DNA of 64,000 nt. It comes from Orbicella faveolata. Lineage: Eukaryota > Cnidaria > Anthozoa > Scleractinia > Merulinidae. The stretch lies in assembly GCF_002042975.1 (NCBI RefSeq), contig NW_018149967.1, positions 1,466,341 to 1,530,340 on the forward strand, written 5' to 3'. Positions 34,930 through 48,400 of the stretch are shown piece after piece. The position numbers were made by a program, and so were the translations under genes. Each line of letters begins with the position of its first letter. Position 1 is the first letter of the stretch. Below the pieces are notes generated by a model, which worked only from the letters and a program-made list of their open reading frames with translations, searched no databases and was not told where the DNA came from.

Positions 34930-37900
34930 TTTACTATATGTAGCCTTTTACGGACGATCTCGTGAAAAAAATTCAAATATTGCTAACATCAAGAATGCTA
35001 CATTCTACTGTGAATACAGTGTGATCAAGCAGCATTTCCTAGTGGCCTGCTAGAGTCCTAGAAATGTGTTATTCACGCCGCATTTTATAAACACTGTCAA
35101 GCTCGTAAAATATCGTGCATGCAATCGAGGCTCACCGGAACAGCGGGAAAATGTAAATGAAGCCACCTTGTTTTTGTTGATGATCGCTAGTAACATAACA
35201 AACATGGGTTTCGTGATGACGTGAAACGTCAACAACTAAGCAAGCAGAAAATTTATTTTCGTTTGCAGCTTGCAAACAAAAGAATTGCTTAATATATTCT
35301 CCCCAAAATATGTTCATTTACTTGATAACTAGAACAGATTTGACCCTCTTTCTTTAGTAACATGTTCAGTTTTCGTCCGACACTCATCCTTCCTTCTCCA
35401 AAACTAGAGGTTTTATACCCCTCTAGGTTTAATTACAGAGAAAAATCACATGGTATAAACCGTTACAAAACAGCTTGACCCTATGTAATCGTGCAAAAAT
35501 GTTTCGCGCAGCACTTCTCATGGCGTCCTGGCTACAAAGATGAGATATAGCCTGGTTCCACCGAAGTGACAGCGTGACAGCGGGAAATACGTTTGCGTTC
35601 GCAGATTAGAAACGCTTGTATGATTTTCATGTGCATGACGGTTCGTCTTTGAAATTGTGTTCTCAATAATTAGCTTTTCTCTAGAATCCACGAGAAGAAC
35701 GCAAAAACTGAGCGAACGAGCACGATGCGGCGAAGACGCGAGTCGCAAGTAGCTTGATCGTCGGAGAACTGGCAAAAACTAAGACACCGCGATACTCGCC
35801 GCAGCTTCGCCGTTCGCCCCTCGAATATCGTGCTTGTTCGCTCACTTGTTTGTGATCTTCACGCAGATTTCTAAGTAGTAGAGAGAGATTCCTCCCAGTC
35901 TATGCGTCCATTTGCTTTGCGCACAGGATTTTTATTTTTATTTTCCTCGTGGATTTTATTTTTTAGTTCCAAACTACAAAGCATTCGCCGCACTTGTGTG
36001 TGGTCGAAGTGTTAATGGCTCGTCGAGAGGGCCAGTTGATTAATTAGATAATTAATTCATAATTGAAATACATGGTATAAGTTTGTCTCCTTCTGTACGC
36101 CAAAACTTGATAACCGAAGTCGCGCGCGTGCAGGAAGCCGGAATCAACTCTTGACATTTATGGGAGGCTTCCGCTGACCCTCCCGCTTGTCTGAGAGGAT
36201 TAGCGTCAAACAAAGGCTTCTACAATGGGCAATTTTTTGAGCCCACCGGTTTTGGATTTTTGTTCAATTTCTCAAGGAATTAGCCTTTCTTAGGTTCCAC
36301 GGGCAACTTGTTCCCAACACCAGTTGTTTCGTTCTACTGAGACAAACATTTCTTGGAAGTATACATGAAGTCCAATACCCCAGGTTTTTTTTTTATCAGT
36401 GGTGATCGAAATTAGAGCTGGTCAGCTTAAAAATAAAATCACGTTAGCAGCCGCCCACTGAAGGGTACCCGAGTTGCTAGCCGCCTACGTGAGCCTTCCG
36501 ACGTACATTATGCAGTTCTATTGCCTCGTTCCTTTTGCCCCGCATCGTCAGTATTGAATCTCTATTAGGGAGTGGGGGTGGGGATCTAAATATCCCTTAT
36601 CCCGTTAATATCCCGTATCCCGTAAATTTCAATTTCACAAACTAACAATTTTCCTACTCGATATCCCGAAAAATCTGTTCCAAATACCCCTTATCCCGTT
36701 ATTTGTTTGCCACTAATAGGGCGTCAGTATTCTATTCTAGTAGCAGCGATGAGCTCCTCAAGTACTTATTATTCCTCATGCCGTCGCAAAGAGCGAAGCC
36801 TAACTAGTGCTTCGCCGTGCTTGAATAAAAATTTGAGGGACTGAGGTCATGGATATCGAGGTATGCAATATCGCACAAAACGATGTCTTTTAAACGTAAC
36901 TTTATTCATTAAATATCCGGTAGGGTTTATCAGTAACAATAATTTAATATTTGCTCGTTGGTCCCTGATTTAGTATTCTTGACCAACGACTAAACGACGA
37001 ACGGGTATCATCTTGTGTACATGTATCGGATAGAGTTGTCGGCAGTCCTAATCAATCAACTTGAACGCTAGCCTCAGTAAACACAACTCTCTCTTACCAA
37101 GCTCAATTCTTTCCCATGCGAGACTGGAACCGAAAAATTCCATTAAGATGACGTAGCACTACAAAGAACCGCACAGCACATCTGATTGGTGAGTGCTGGG
37201 TTTTGAATTTTCGCGCGCAATTTAAAACCAATCAGAGATGCTGCACGGATCACCTTCACACGACGGAATTTTTCCGGTTTAATCTCTGTCCCTCGAGGGA
37301 GGGGAATTGAGCCCGTGAAGAGAAATGCCCGTTTTCCCAGGCTACTTGATTACGATATGGGATAAATAAATAACTTACAGACTACTGCCTCGGAAAAATA
37401 TGATACAACTGATAGGGCGATTGATAAGTCTTCGGGTAATATGAACCGTTATCATGCAAATTACAACTAACCTTATTTTAAAAACTATCCACTAATCCGG
37501 TCAACAACTCTGTCATAAAGTAAATCTTAAAAATTAAGATTATATGCAACGGAATTGGAGCTTTGTATGACTGAAAACGAACAGCACGAAAGAAGGATAG
37601 CTACCCCCCTAGACTAGACCCATTTGTTGTCTGTTTTCAGTTAACATGTTCAGTGATTTTTTCCTCCTGCACGGGGGGAGGGGGGGGGGGGGAGGCGAGG
37701 GCAGGGGAAGCGGGCAGACAGACAGCCCAAAAACATTGCAGACCCAAGCCGAACTGTTAAATGCACACCGCAGACTATTCCAATCTTCATTCTAAATATG
37801 CTAAACAAAACTTTAGATCGAGCCTTAATTACCCTCATAAGGTACTTCGATTAACAGTGAAACACCAGCACGAACAAAACAAACACTGAGTCTTGCAGCA

Positions 37901-39020
37901 ACTGAAAATTTTCTGATTCTCACACAGCACGAAACTTCCGAGCTGTCAAACATGACGTCATAAGATACGCCATGTTGCTTAGCAACCCCGCTCTTGAAAA
38001 TGGCAGGCTCAGTTCTCTCGGCGAATCGCTATTATTGGATCATTAAAAGACCTCATTCCACGAACCCTTTGCTATAGAGCCAAACTCTTTAACCGTTTCA
38101 CTCCCAACATCAACCTTGTACAGCAAAACAAACAGCACTGCCAAAAATAATACATCTCACTCGAATACCCACACACTGGCGTTTCATCCAAAGGGTGGAA
38201 AATTCAACATGAAAGTACTGCTCAATAGCTTTCATTTGAATGGTCACACACTAGGGTTTCATCTACACACTCAAAACTTAAACCCAAACTGTACCCCTAG
38301 TTGGCTTTCGTTTCATTGATTACACTCTAGTTTCGTCTAAAGACGAAGAAGGCAGAACCTCACTCAAAGACTCGAGCATTTCAGTACTTTGGGAGTGAAA
38401 CAGTTAAAATACGAGCTCGTGCTTAAGTGAATTAACAACTGACGAATATCATCAAAGTAGCCAATTAACAGGGCGCTATTTCCCCCAACATCTAATCGAA
38501 AAGTAGCTTGAGCAGCGACCAAGACCGCTTCTTTTCTACTTTCCTACTATAAATAGAGTGATAAAACCCCTTACCTAATAACTCTACACTGGTTTACTGT
38601 GTTACGTAACATGGGCCAAGCCGGCTGGTAACTGGATAATTACATCGAACTTTGTACACTGATATAAATAATTCGAATATTCCTCGTATTCGATTCTAAA
38701 TTAGAATGGAGATGCACAACGTCAAACCAGACTGTTGTCGTCCGTAAACAGTTTAGAAGTACTGTATCCAGTAAAATCCGGTTTTACTGGGTTTTTTTTC
38801 CTGTACAAAAGTAACACCTCATGAATAACTGAGCGTTTTCCCATTACTTTTCTCCGTCCTTGATAGTAACCATGTTACTAACTCGCGAGGAAACACGCAG
38901 GTTACTCATGTCACGCGCGCTCTGCGCCCTCGCGCGCACGTCTCGCGCGTACCTCTACTTGACCTTTAGGCGTCATTTTCCACTGGATGACTGTCAGGAA
39001 ACAGTCGACGTTTCACTGTC

Positions 39021-39476
39021 CTATCTTCTTATGCCATCGCACTCCAAATTCGTGACGTGCAAATCCTCCTCGTCTATCTCCCCTTGGTTATGAATCGGCC
39101 CAACTTGTGCTCCACCTCGGAAATTCTGATACGCCGCTCTTTCGGTGGAGACTTGTTCGGTATGCACTTCGACCGTGACCGTAGCACGAGCCGTTACCCG
39201 AGTCACGGTCGAACTTGACGAATCCGAATCGACCGGGGGAGACCTGCTTCGATTTGCACGTCTGTTACTCCGGCTGTTACTCTTGTGAGGACCCCTCTTA
39301 TGGCGAGTACGTCTCCTCCCGGAACCAGATGACCTTTCCTCTTCTCTGGCGATTCTCTCCAGGATACAAACCTCGGAATCCGCAGGAGGGGTTCTCTGTC
39401 TACAAGTAGAGCTGGGAAACAATTCTCTGTTTGACCCGGCAGAAGAGGCTGTTCCTGGAGGAAGCATTTCTTCAAC
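39021..39476 (-). CDS. ptch: Gene B exon 24 (C-tail and stop), unit 3
   Basis: The copy contiguous with the rest of gene B. 151 residues plus stop; begins [14 protein letters not shown] in phase 0 after CTTTAAAG. Basic RS-like centre, [12 protein letters not shown] motif, and acidic end [10 protein letters not shown]. No PPxY seen, whereas human PTCH1 has one in its tail. Confidence 0.9.
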   Translation of the reverse strand, partial: VEEMLPPGTASSAGSNRELFPSSTCRQRTPPADSEVCILERIAREEERSSGSGRRRTRHKRGPHKSNSRSNRRANRSRSPPVDSDSSSSTVTRVTARATVTVEVHTEQVSTERAAYQNFRGGAQVGPIHNQGEIDEEDLHVTNLECDGIRR

Positions 39477-42400
39477 CTTTAAAACAAAACAGAGAACAAA
39501 ACGAAGTTGTTTGACTGTCTTGCGTTATTGACGTTATATCCCAGCCGTAGAAAATCAGCATTTCCAGATTTAAGGTATTGACGAGACAAACAAAAATAAT
39601 AACAGTATTCTTTGCGTCTGGGGACAAAATGACGACTGTAAAATTAACGAGAAGCTATGTCTTCAGTTTCATTCATCCGCTCGTAAGAACGAGTTATGGT
39701 TCACTGGAAAATTGAAGGGAAACCTACCTCGGGTCCAGGCCCAGCGAGAGACAACAGCACTGGCAAAAACACAAGACCATTTACAGTTCCAATCACAATC
39801 AGTGCAGCCAGCAGATGAAAGAAATACCTGTAATAAGTAAATCAGTAAATGACGTTCCGTTAGTAAAGCCTATTGTTAGTTGAAAATTTTCGGACTTTCT
39901 GGAAGCTTTCCTAGGAAATTTGCCTACTTCCAAAGTTGCCCGCTCCGGTCCCTAAATTTTTGCCGGGAAAAGCGGGTCCTTAGCTTCGTGAAGCATGATG
40001 GGAGTTAAAGCCTAGTTACCAATTTTCCGCCATTTTTGAAAGCGTAAAGCGAAAAAGCTGCAAGTTCTTGTTTTTATTGCATAAGTTTTTTCACGATTCT
40101 TTTCTCTAATAACCGTACCTGACGATAAAATCGAAGTCTGACCCCGCAAGCATAATGACACCGAGTAAGGTCGACATGGCACCGTCCACAACGGGAGAAA
40201 ACACATGTTCGACAGCTCTCTGCATTCGCTGATTTCTGTCCCCTGCACTCGTCAAAAATTGCTGAAAGAAAAAGGAGAGAAAATGTAAACAGGTAAGTTA
40301 AAAGAAAAGAATATAGAACGAAAACAAACTATTTAGGATCACGATTGTGTTTACACGTTCAACTATAAATCCACCAACTGTTTAACTGAACTAAAAAATA
40401 CTGTGAAACACTTTGACAGTTTGACAGCTCAAAGTTGAACTTGAAAGCTAGCATAAATTAAAATTTTATCCGTTTGTACTCTTACTGATGATAAAAATGA
40501 GCCAATCAGCGCGCGAGAAATTAGACAGTTATTGTAAAATAAGCTTTTGACTGACAGACAGACACACAAACAGACAACCTTTATTTAAGCACGATTAAAA
40601 TTAAAGCTCAATAACTGATGGGGTTGTGCAAAAACATGATAAAACTAAAATTTTCAATTAAAATTCATCTATCCTATATACATGATAGTTGGACATTTTC
40701 AGCGGACCTAACACTTTGATTTTTAAATTCCTCGCAAACAATATGGATTTATAATGCATATGCACACAACCTGATTGCCAATGAATTAATGTTCTTAATA
40801 TTTTTATTCCAAGGGTAAGGCCCTTGTTCTCACGTTTCACTTCAAGAAAAATTAATCTTAACATATCCATGTACAACATACCATACACATGTGTACAGTG
40901 AATTCCACACCAACTCCAACAGACAGAATGAGTGTAACTGCAGGCACGGCACTAAGTTTTATACCAGCCAGACCCATAAAGCCATACACTTCCACTGTTA
41001 TCATTACCAGGACAATAACCTATGCGATCAAAAAAACAAACATCTCATTCATGATCACTCTACTTATAACTTTACAATTTTTCAGTTTCACAGAAAAATT
41101 CTCTGAGCCCAGAAATACACTTAGCCACCTTAACACTTGTTGAAAAGAGAAAACTTCTGAAACAATAACTACAACTTCGAGAAACCTTTCCATATTTTTT
41201 CATTGGAAATAGCTTACTTGTATTTTTATCAGTGCTAGAAAGAAGCAAGTTCATCTATTCAAAGTACATGAGTCACATGAATTACAATAATTAAAACATC
41301 ATTTTGAGAAACGATAGTACTATTTTAAATTTCGTTATGTTACACACTTACTATCAACATCGCTGCCCAGAAATTGCAAAGAATAACAGCCATGACCACA
41401 AAACTTGCTGACAGCACAATCGCGACAGCAACCAAGAGATGTTCCCCCAACCAAATGTACTGTTCCCAAAATATAAATGGGATACCACTTGGGTAATTAG
41501 GCAGGCCAGCCGCTGAAAACTCTTCACATATGGTGCGGACACTCTGCAAACAACAAAGCAAAATTTTAATTCCGCTTGACAACCTAGGCTCCTTGATTAT
41601 CAGTTGCCATTCTGATTTGGGAGACAAGTGGGAATCAAATATGCAGCAACTTACCTGTCACACCTACATGTACAATGTAGCATTACAAAACTTATAACTA
41701 TTTTGAAGTGAAGCCTCCAATATAAAGACATTGCTGATAAGTTGCACTAAATGTGTCTTGCAGCTAATTGAGTTTTCCAGTACCTGTCAGCACCTTCCAT
41801 TTCAGTAAACCCCCTTTCTGTTATTTGCCTACATGCTATGTAACTTGGCAAAAAAAATTATTATTTTTACTACATAAATAATTGTTAATACCTTGATTGT
41901 TTCAACAAAGTCCTTTGTAGTCCTAAGGTTGATCAGGTTAAATGGAATATAAGTGAAGTTTGAAGGCGGTGCTGGTGGCTCAACTGTTTTGAAAGGAAAA
42001 AGAAAACACAAGTTATCAGTAAACTTAACTACGGCACATCTAAACCAGTGACAACACAGAATTTATTTCAGTTTATGTACATGCTGTGGTTCAAATTTGG
42101 CCTGGGTTTTACCAAGAACGAATTTAATCACAACATACCTCGCATGGCGTTGTATTCTTGGTGTCTTCTTGTGTTAAACCATGATTCCTCTGGTTCTGGC
42201 TTGATGTTTGCCTGTGTTAAATGAATTAAGAGCAGAACTCTATTACACAAAGGTTTACAAACATTGTCACTGGTCTGAACAGTGAGGGAGGCCCATGCTA
42301 CAATGTAGCTTTTGCCAAATTAATCTCTCACTTTTATACTTTTTTTTCACTGCTTTCCCTACGTAAGAGAAATGGCCTTAAAAAACCTTCAAATTGAAGA

Positions 42401-45400
42401 TACACATTTAGGTTTATCAAGATCCATGTAGCTGTCATATTGGCAGTTACCCGGTAAACACGATAGTCAATAGAAGCACCAAGTAACAACTGATCGCACA
42501 CTCAATGCATCTCTTCCAAGCTAGGATCTCTTTCAAGCTATGTTGATCAATGTAACATTTTTAGGAATAATCTTGCATTTATCTGCAGAGAAGAAAAGTT
42601 GAGCATGTAACACAAGATGTTTACTTGTGGCACACATCATGATATAATTTGAGTTCACAAACCTGCGACATGGCATATCCCATAAAGTCCACATTGAACC
42701 AAACCATCAAATACTTGTAAAAGGTCTCTGGGCGGATAATTCCTTCATCATCAACCAACCTTACACTACGAACCTGTTGATTGACAAGGAGTAAACTAAT
42801 TGAGTCTCGTAGTTTTTATTACTCCCGTGCCACACAGTTCTGAAAGTAATGAGGGTCCTTATTTACTAAGCCATCTTTTTCTATGGCTACTTTAGGGAAG
42901 TAATCACTTCCCAAAGTTCATGGTAGAATAAATTTGCAAAACAGGGCGTTCTGGCATGAAGGAAGATAGTTAAACCTCCTCAAAACACTAAACTCACTTT
43001 AACAATAAGCCAAGTGTAAGTCCGAAATCTAGTCAGCTGGCATGACTGAGATGTCAAATGTTGCCAGCTGCTGGCTGGCAACAGCAGCTACTCTCCTGAA
43101 CTATTCACTAGATTCTTTAAAAAATTTAGAGGCGGCAAAATCAACTGCCTAATCCAGCCATAGTGCCACCTACAGTTTCACAACTTTGTGAAAACCCTAC
43201 TTAGACCTTAGCCTTAAGTGAAAAATGCAACCTTTCAGTACAATTTAGTTTTCAAACCATACTATGGATCTGTTGATTGTCTCTTTTTCTCCAGTCTGTG
43301 CTAACAGCTTGTAGGCCATCACACCATTATCAGATGCATTTTTCTGCCACCCATCATATGAAATTCTCCCCTCAGCCCAGTCTCTGTCAAATGCCTTTTG
43401 CAGCTCTGAAACAATAAGCATTACTTTTACACAATGTTACAGTTACTGTAATAGATTCAATCAACCATTACACTCCCAACTCTGAAAATTCTCATTACAC
43501 TGAATAGCTCTACCAGTCCACATGTTTTTTTTTTTACCCTGTCACTGGTACATGTGTTTCTAATTTTATCAACATGGTGGTTTTGTTCCAAATATTTTGC
43601 TCACTCTACCAAAGACTGATTACTTGCATACATGTATATGTCAGATACATGTATAACAAACCAGAGATATACATAATGTGGACGATATCATTGGATACCT
43701 TTAACCAGTTCTCTAGGTGAAAAGTGCTTTCCAACCCTCCACATGCAGACTGTACGACAATACATTTTATGCCTGAGTATATGATGCAATTAATGCACAT
43801 CTGTAACATACCTATAAGCCAGTCCCTGAAATACATCAACCAGAAAGGTGGCAATTCCCCCTCAGGTGTTTTGATTATGTTGGGAATCTGCAAGTTAGAT
43901 TAGAATCAAGCTTAAAACAAGTTACAAGTTCACTTTACTTCAGTTACACAGCACACAAGAGATGAGGTGCTCATACAGTTTCTGGACTGGACTTCAGTGT
44001 CATTCTGGTGTGTTCTTGGGCAATGCACTTCGCACTGGGTACACAGAATTGTTACTTTAACAATAACTTGGGTGAGGGCAATCAGTGAAGGTACAGATGT
44101 CTCACTAATGGGAGGTTAATAAATACCTTGCAGTATTTCACACTTCAGAGTGAAGCACCTACTAGGTTTCTATTAGAAGAAATGAGTCTGTACTGTTAAA
44201 GGGAATCTGTATGTTGAGATCAGGGCTTTACCTTCTTGAATGTATCATGAAACTTGTACAAGAGCTCCTGTCCATTAGGATAGTCATAGCCTCCTTTGGT
44301 CACGACAGCCATCGGGTAAAAAGAGAAGTATTTTGATTGTGCTTTGACAAACTCGTGTTCTGGACTTGTTCGTGGGACTACATCAGTTAGGTCCAAACCT
44401 TCTTCCACTTTCATACAGCCATAGACACCAGCAGCAAACAGACATGCAAACATGAATAAGACTGAAATCTGAAAGAAAAAGAAAAAACAACAATTAAGTG
44501 AAATAAATTACATCTTGAGTACATGTAGTTCTGGAATTGCCACTGTGTTAAACATATTTTCAGTGACAGAAAGGATAAGCAGCCCACATGTATTCTAAGC
44601 AGTTCATATCTGTTACACCCTTACCGCACTAACCTAATATAGCATGTGCTTTGAATTCAATATTATACATGTATCTACAGTAAACAGTAAAGATCCTGCT
44701 ATTTTCCATTGTAGCTCAGGATATCATTTTCTACTCTGACTAGCAGTAAATAACATCAAGCTATAATTGAAAAGGATTTTGCTTTTAAATCCAGATTAAT
44801 CAGTGACCAACGATATTTAACAACCCTTGCCTGATGAATAATTTGAATATCAAATTTAGCAGTCATATTTGTCACCTTGACTGGCATTTTTTGCAACCAC
44901 GGACCATAGTAATGTCTTGCAAAGTATGACAGCGAGAGGAATCGTAGCTTCTTCTTCAGTGAACTCCACCGACTATTACACTCGCAGTCCGAGTCTTGCA
45001 TGCTTTGTGATGTAGAAACCCCACTCATTGAGTCCAGGCCTGGCGATGATCTCGAGTGTGAACTTGACGATCTCAAGGAGGAACGTTCAGCCATGGCCAC
45101 GGCAGAAGTTTCTCCATTTGACGCAGCATTAGCTGATACATGAAATTGCACATTTCTTGGGGGTTGCGTTCGCATGTTGCTTTCCCCTCTGGGAGATAAA
45201 ACTACAGCATTTTCATTGATGACTGTATCCCTTGCATGGCTCTTGTACGCATATCTTTTACTTCTTTGCTCAGGGATGCCTTCTGAGCAAGTACAATGAC
45301 TGTAGTCACTCCCACTTTGTTCAGGGAAAATTTTTAATGATCTACTTGTTCCTTGACTTTGATAAGGAGGTCTTGAGTAACAGTCTCGGCTGCTTCGCTG

Positions 45401-48400
45401 CTCTCTGTCTACTGACCCAGCAAACTGAACTTGCACAACGTTCGCTGAAGCTCCTGCCCTAGCTTTTGTAGTTCCCATTCCATTGTTACTGCAGATGTTA
45501 CCCATCGCCGCTAGTTCAATGTCACCTGATTCCGCCATTTTCCTGGAACTCATCCTTTTGAAACGTGGCCACTCTGTCATTGGGGTGGCTCCCAGCTCTG
45601 CTGACGCAGACGCCTGGACTCTCACCATACTCGGCAAATGTATTGTCTGTGAAGCTGCTGCCTGGACACTTCCGGGGAGAATAACAGTGCCACTGAGACC
45701 CTGAAGAACAGGGGTTTCAGACAGAGAGTTGCAAGAACGTTGGTATCGGTAGTGTAGAAGACCACTGTCATTTACCGATGTGCTTGGTGTAATCGAAATG
45801 CTGTGAGGTTCAGAACTCCTGCAAGAGAAAAACCAACAGTTAAAATACTTGAAAGGAAGTTTCACATTTATTACCCTGCTACTAATGAAAGGGCATGTAC
45901 ATTTTTTTGACTGCACTAACAGGATACCAAAACAAAACCATCACTTGTGGAAAATAAATTGCTGCTTCTAAGAGATCAATGAAACGTTAATTCATCACTG
46001 AAGTTGTAAAGGAGCATGGTTTACTAACAGTTTCAGATCAGTCAAATTTCAGCGAACACACACTAACCTTTCACAACAGCAAAGAAGGTCATATTTGCCA
46101 CTTCTCCTTCTGTTTTTGTCAATTACAATCATTGCAGGGAAGATCACAATTACAGCAAGAAAATTGAACACAACAACAATAGCTGCCTGCAAAGAAGAAA
46201 ACAACAATATTGAATACAAAAAAAATAGGTATTGTAGGTCTCAGAATCTTTGATCTAAGAGTAATTTCATGCCTCAAAAGAGGACATTTTTGTGAAATCT
46301 TGAGCATGTACTCAGTTTGTCACTAGTCTGTCTACGGACCCTCCATTTTGTCTTGAGTTTGTTGATATCACAAGCATAGTGAAACATTAACCCAGCACAT
46401 GGGATACATGCCCTAGGCAGTGGGGCTGGGAAAAGATTTTGCGCCCACTTCTCGACTGTTCTCCCCCTCTGTGCTCGCACGCCAAGAAAAATAACTCATA
46501 GCAAAAGATAAACATCTTCTGTGGATAGACTAATGTCACAAGTTATGGGCCAGAAAAAATGTTCATCAAAAAAATCACCAGGAAATCAGATGCAAAAACA
46601 TGATAAAACTAAAATTTTCAATTAAAATTCATCTATCCTATATACATGATAGTTGGACATTTTCAGCGGACCTAACACTTTGATTTTTAAATTCCTCGCA
46701 AACAATATGGATTTATAATGCATATGCACACAACCTGATTGCCAATGAATTAATGTTCTTAATATTTTTATTCCAAGGGTAAGGCCCTTGTTCTCACGTT
46801 TCACTTCAAGAAAAATTAATCTTAACATATCCATGTACAACATACCATACACATGTGTACAGTGAATTCCACACCAACTCCAACAGACAGAATGAGTGTA
46901 ACTGCAGGCACGGCACTAAGTTTTATACCAGCCAGACCCATAAAGCCATACACTTCCACTGTTATCATTACCAGGACAATAACCTATGCGATCAAAAAAA
47001 CAAACATCTCATTCATGATCACTCTACTTATAACTTTACAATTTTTCAGTTTCACAGAAAAATTCTCTGAGCCCAGAAATACACTTAGCCACCTTAACAC
47101 TTGTTGAAAAGAGAAAACTTCTGAAACAATAACTACAACTTCGAGAAACCTTTCCATATTTTTTCATTGGAAATAGCTTACTTGTATTTTTATCAGTGCT
47201 AGAAAGAAGCAAGTTCATCTATTCAAAGTACATGAGTCACATGAATTACAATAATTAAAACATCATTTTGAGAAACGATAGTACTATTTTAAATTTCGTT
47301 ATGTTACACACTTACTATCAACATCGCTGCCCAGAAATTGCAAAGAATAACAGCCATGACCACAAAACTTGCTGACAGCACAATCGCGACAGCAACCAAG
47401 AGATGTTCCCCCAACCAAATGTACTGTTCCCAAAATATAAATGGGATACCACTTGGGTAATTAGGCAGGCCAGCCGCTGAAAACTCTTCACATATGGTGC
47501 GGACACTCTGCAAACAACAAAGCAAAATTTTAATTCCGCTTGACAACCTAGGCTCCTTGATTATCAGTTGCCATTCTGATTTGGGAGACAAGTGGGAATC
47601 AAATATGCAGCAACTTACCTGTCACACCTACATGTACAATGTAGCATTACAAAACTTATAACTATTTTGAAGTGAAGCCTCCAATATAAAGACATTGCTG
47701 ATAAGTTGCACTAAATGTGTCTTGCAGCTAATTGAGTTTTCCAGTACCTGTCAGCACCTTCCATTTCAGTAAACCCCCTTTCTGTTATTTGCCTACATGC
47801 TATGTAACTTGGCAAAAAAAATTATTATTTTTACTACATAAATAATTGTTAATACCTTGATTGTTTCAACAAAGTCCTTTGTAGTCCTAAGGTTGATCAG
47901 GTTAAATGGAATATAAGTGAAGTTTGAAGGCGGTGCTGGTGGCTCAACTGTTTTGAAAGGAAAAAGAAAACACAAGTTATCAGTAAACTTAACTACGGCA
48001 CATCTAAACCAGTGACAACACAGAATTTATTTCAGTTTATGTACATGCTGTGGTTCAAATTTGGCCTGGGTTTTACCAAGAACGAATTTAATCACAACAT
48101 ACCTCGCATGGCGTTGTATTCTTGGTGTCTTCTTGTGTTAAACCATGATTCCTCTGGTTCTGGCTTGATGTTTGCCTGTGTTAAATGAATTAAGAGCAGA
48201 ACTCTATTACACAAAGGTTTACAAACATTGTCACTGGTCTGAACAGTGAGGGAGGCCCATGCTACAATGTAGCTTTTGCCAAATTAATCTCTCACTTTTA
48301 TACTTTTTTTTCACTGCTTTCCCTACGTAAGAGAAATGGCCTTAAAAAACCTTCAAATTGAAGATACACATTTAGGTTTATCAAGATCCATGTAGCTGTC

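Larger units (their letters stand above)
33859..40240. repeat. 6.38-kb repeat unit 3
   Basis: Begins with T13 after a truncated MITE; offset to unit 2 is 6850 because of 468 extra bases in between. This unit joins gene B exon 21b (copy I) to exons 22-24. Confidence 0.9.
40627..46590. repeat. 5964-bp tandem repeat, copy I
   Basis: From TGCAAAAACATGATAAAAC to CACCAGGAAATCAGA; abuts copy II with no spacer. Holds gene B exons 21b to 13. No differences from copy II seen in the parts compared. Confidence 0.92.

Noticed and set aside
20624-40240. Retroposed origin of the 6.38-kb units because each ends in poly(A) on the minus strand
   Set aside because: Units contain introns, intergenic DNA and a promoter region, so they are not copies of an mRNA; the homopolymer is better seen as a misassembly point.
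40541-40888. LINE 3' end
   Set aside because: Only an AATAAAGGTT-plus-microsatellite look on the minus strand; no reverse transcriptase or copy evidence in the window, so kept only as a weak repeat call.
43053-43076. GTTGCCAGC..GGCTGGCAAC palindrome in a gene B intron as a regulatory site
   Set aside because: Short near-palindrome without known binding consensus or recurrence outside the duplicated unit.
44756-45916. 386-aa open frame (also at 50720..51880) as a stand-alone gene
   Set aside because: It is the long middle-loop exon 14 of gene B read through into intron on both sides; splice sites and the pre-TM7 motif fix its true limits.
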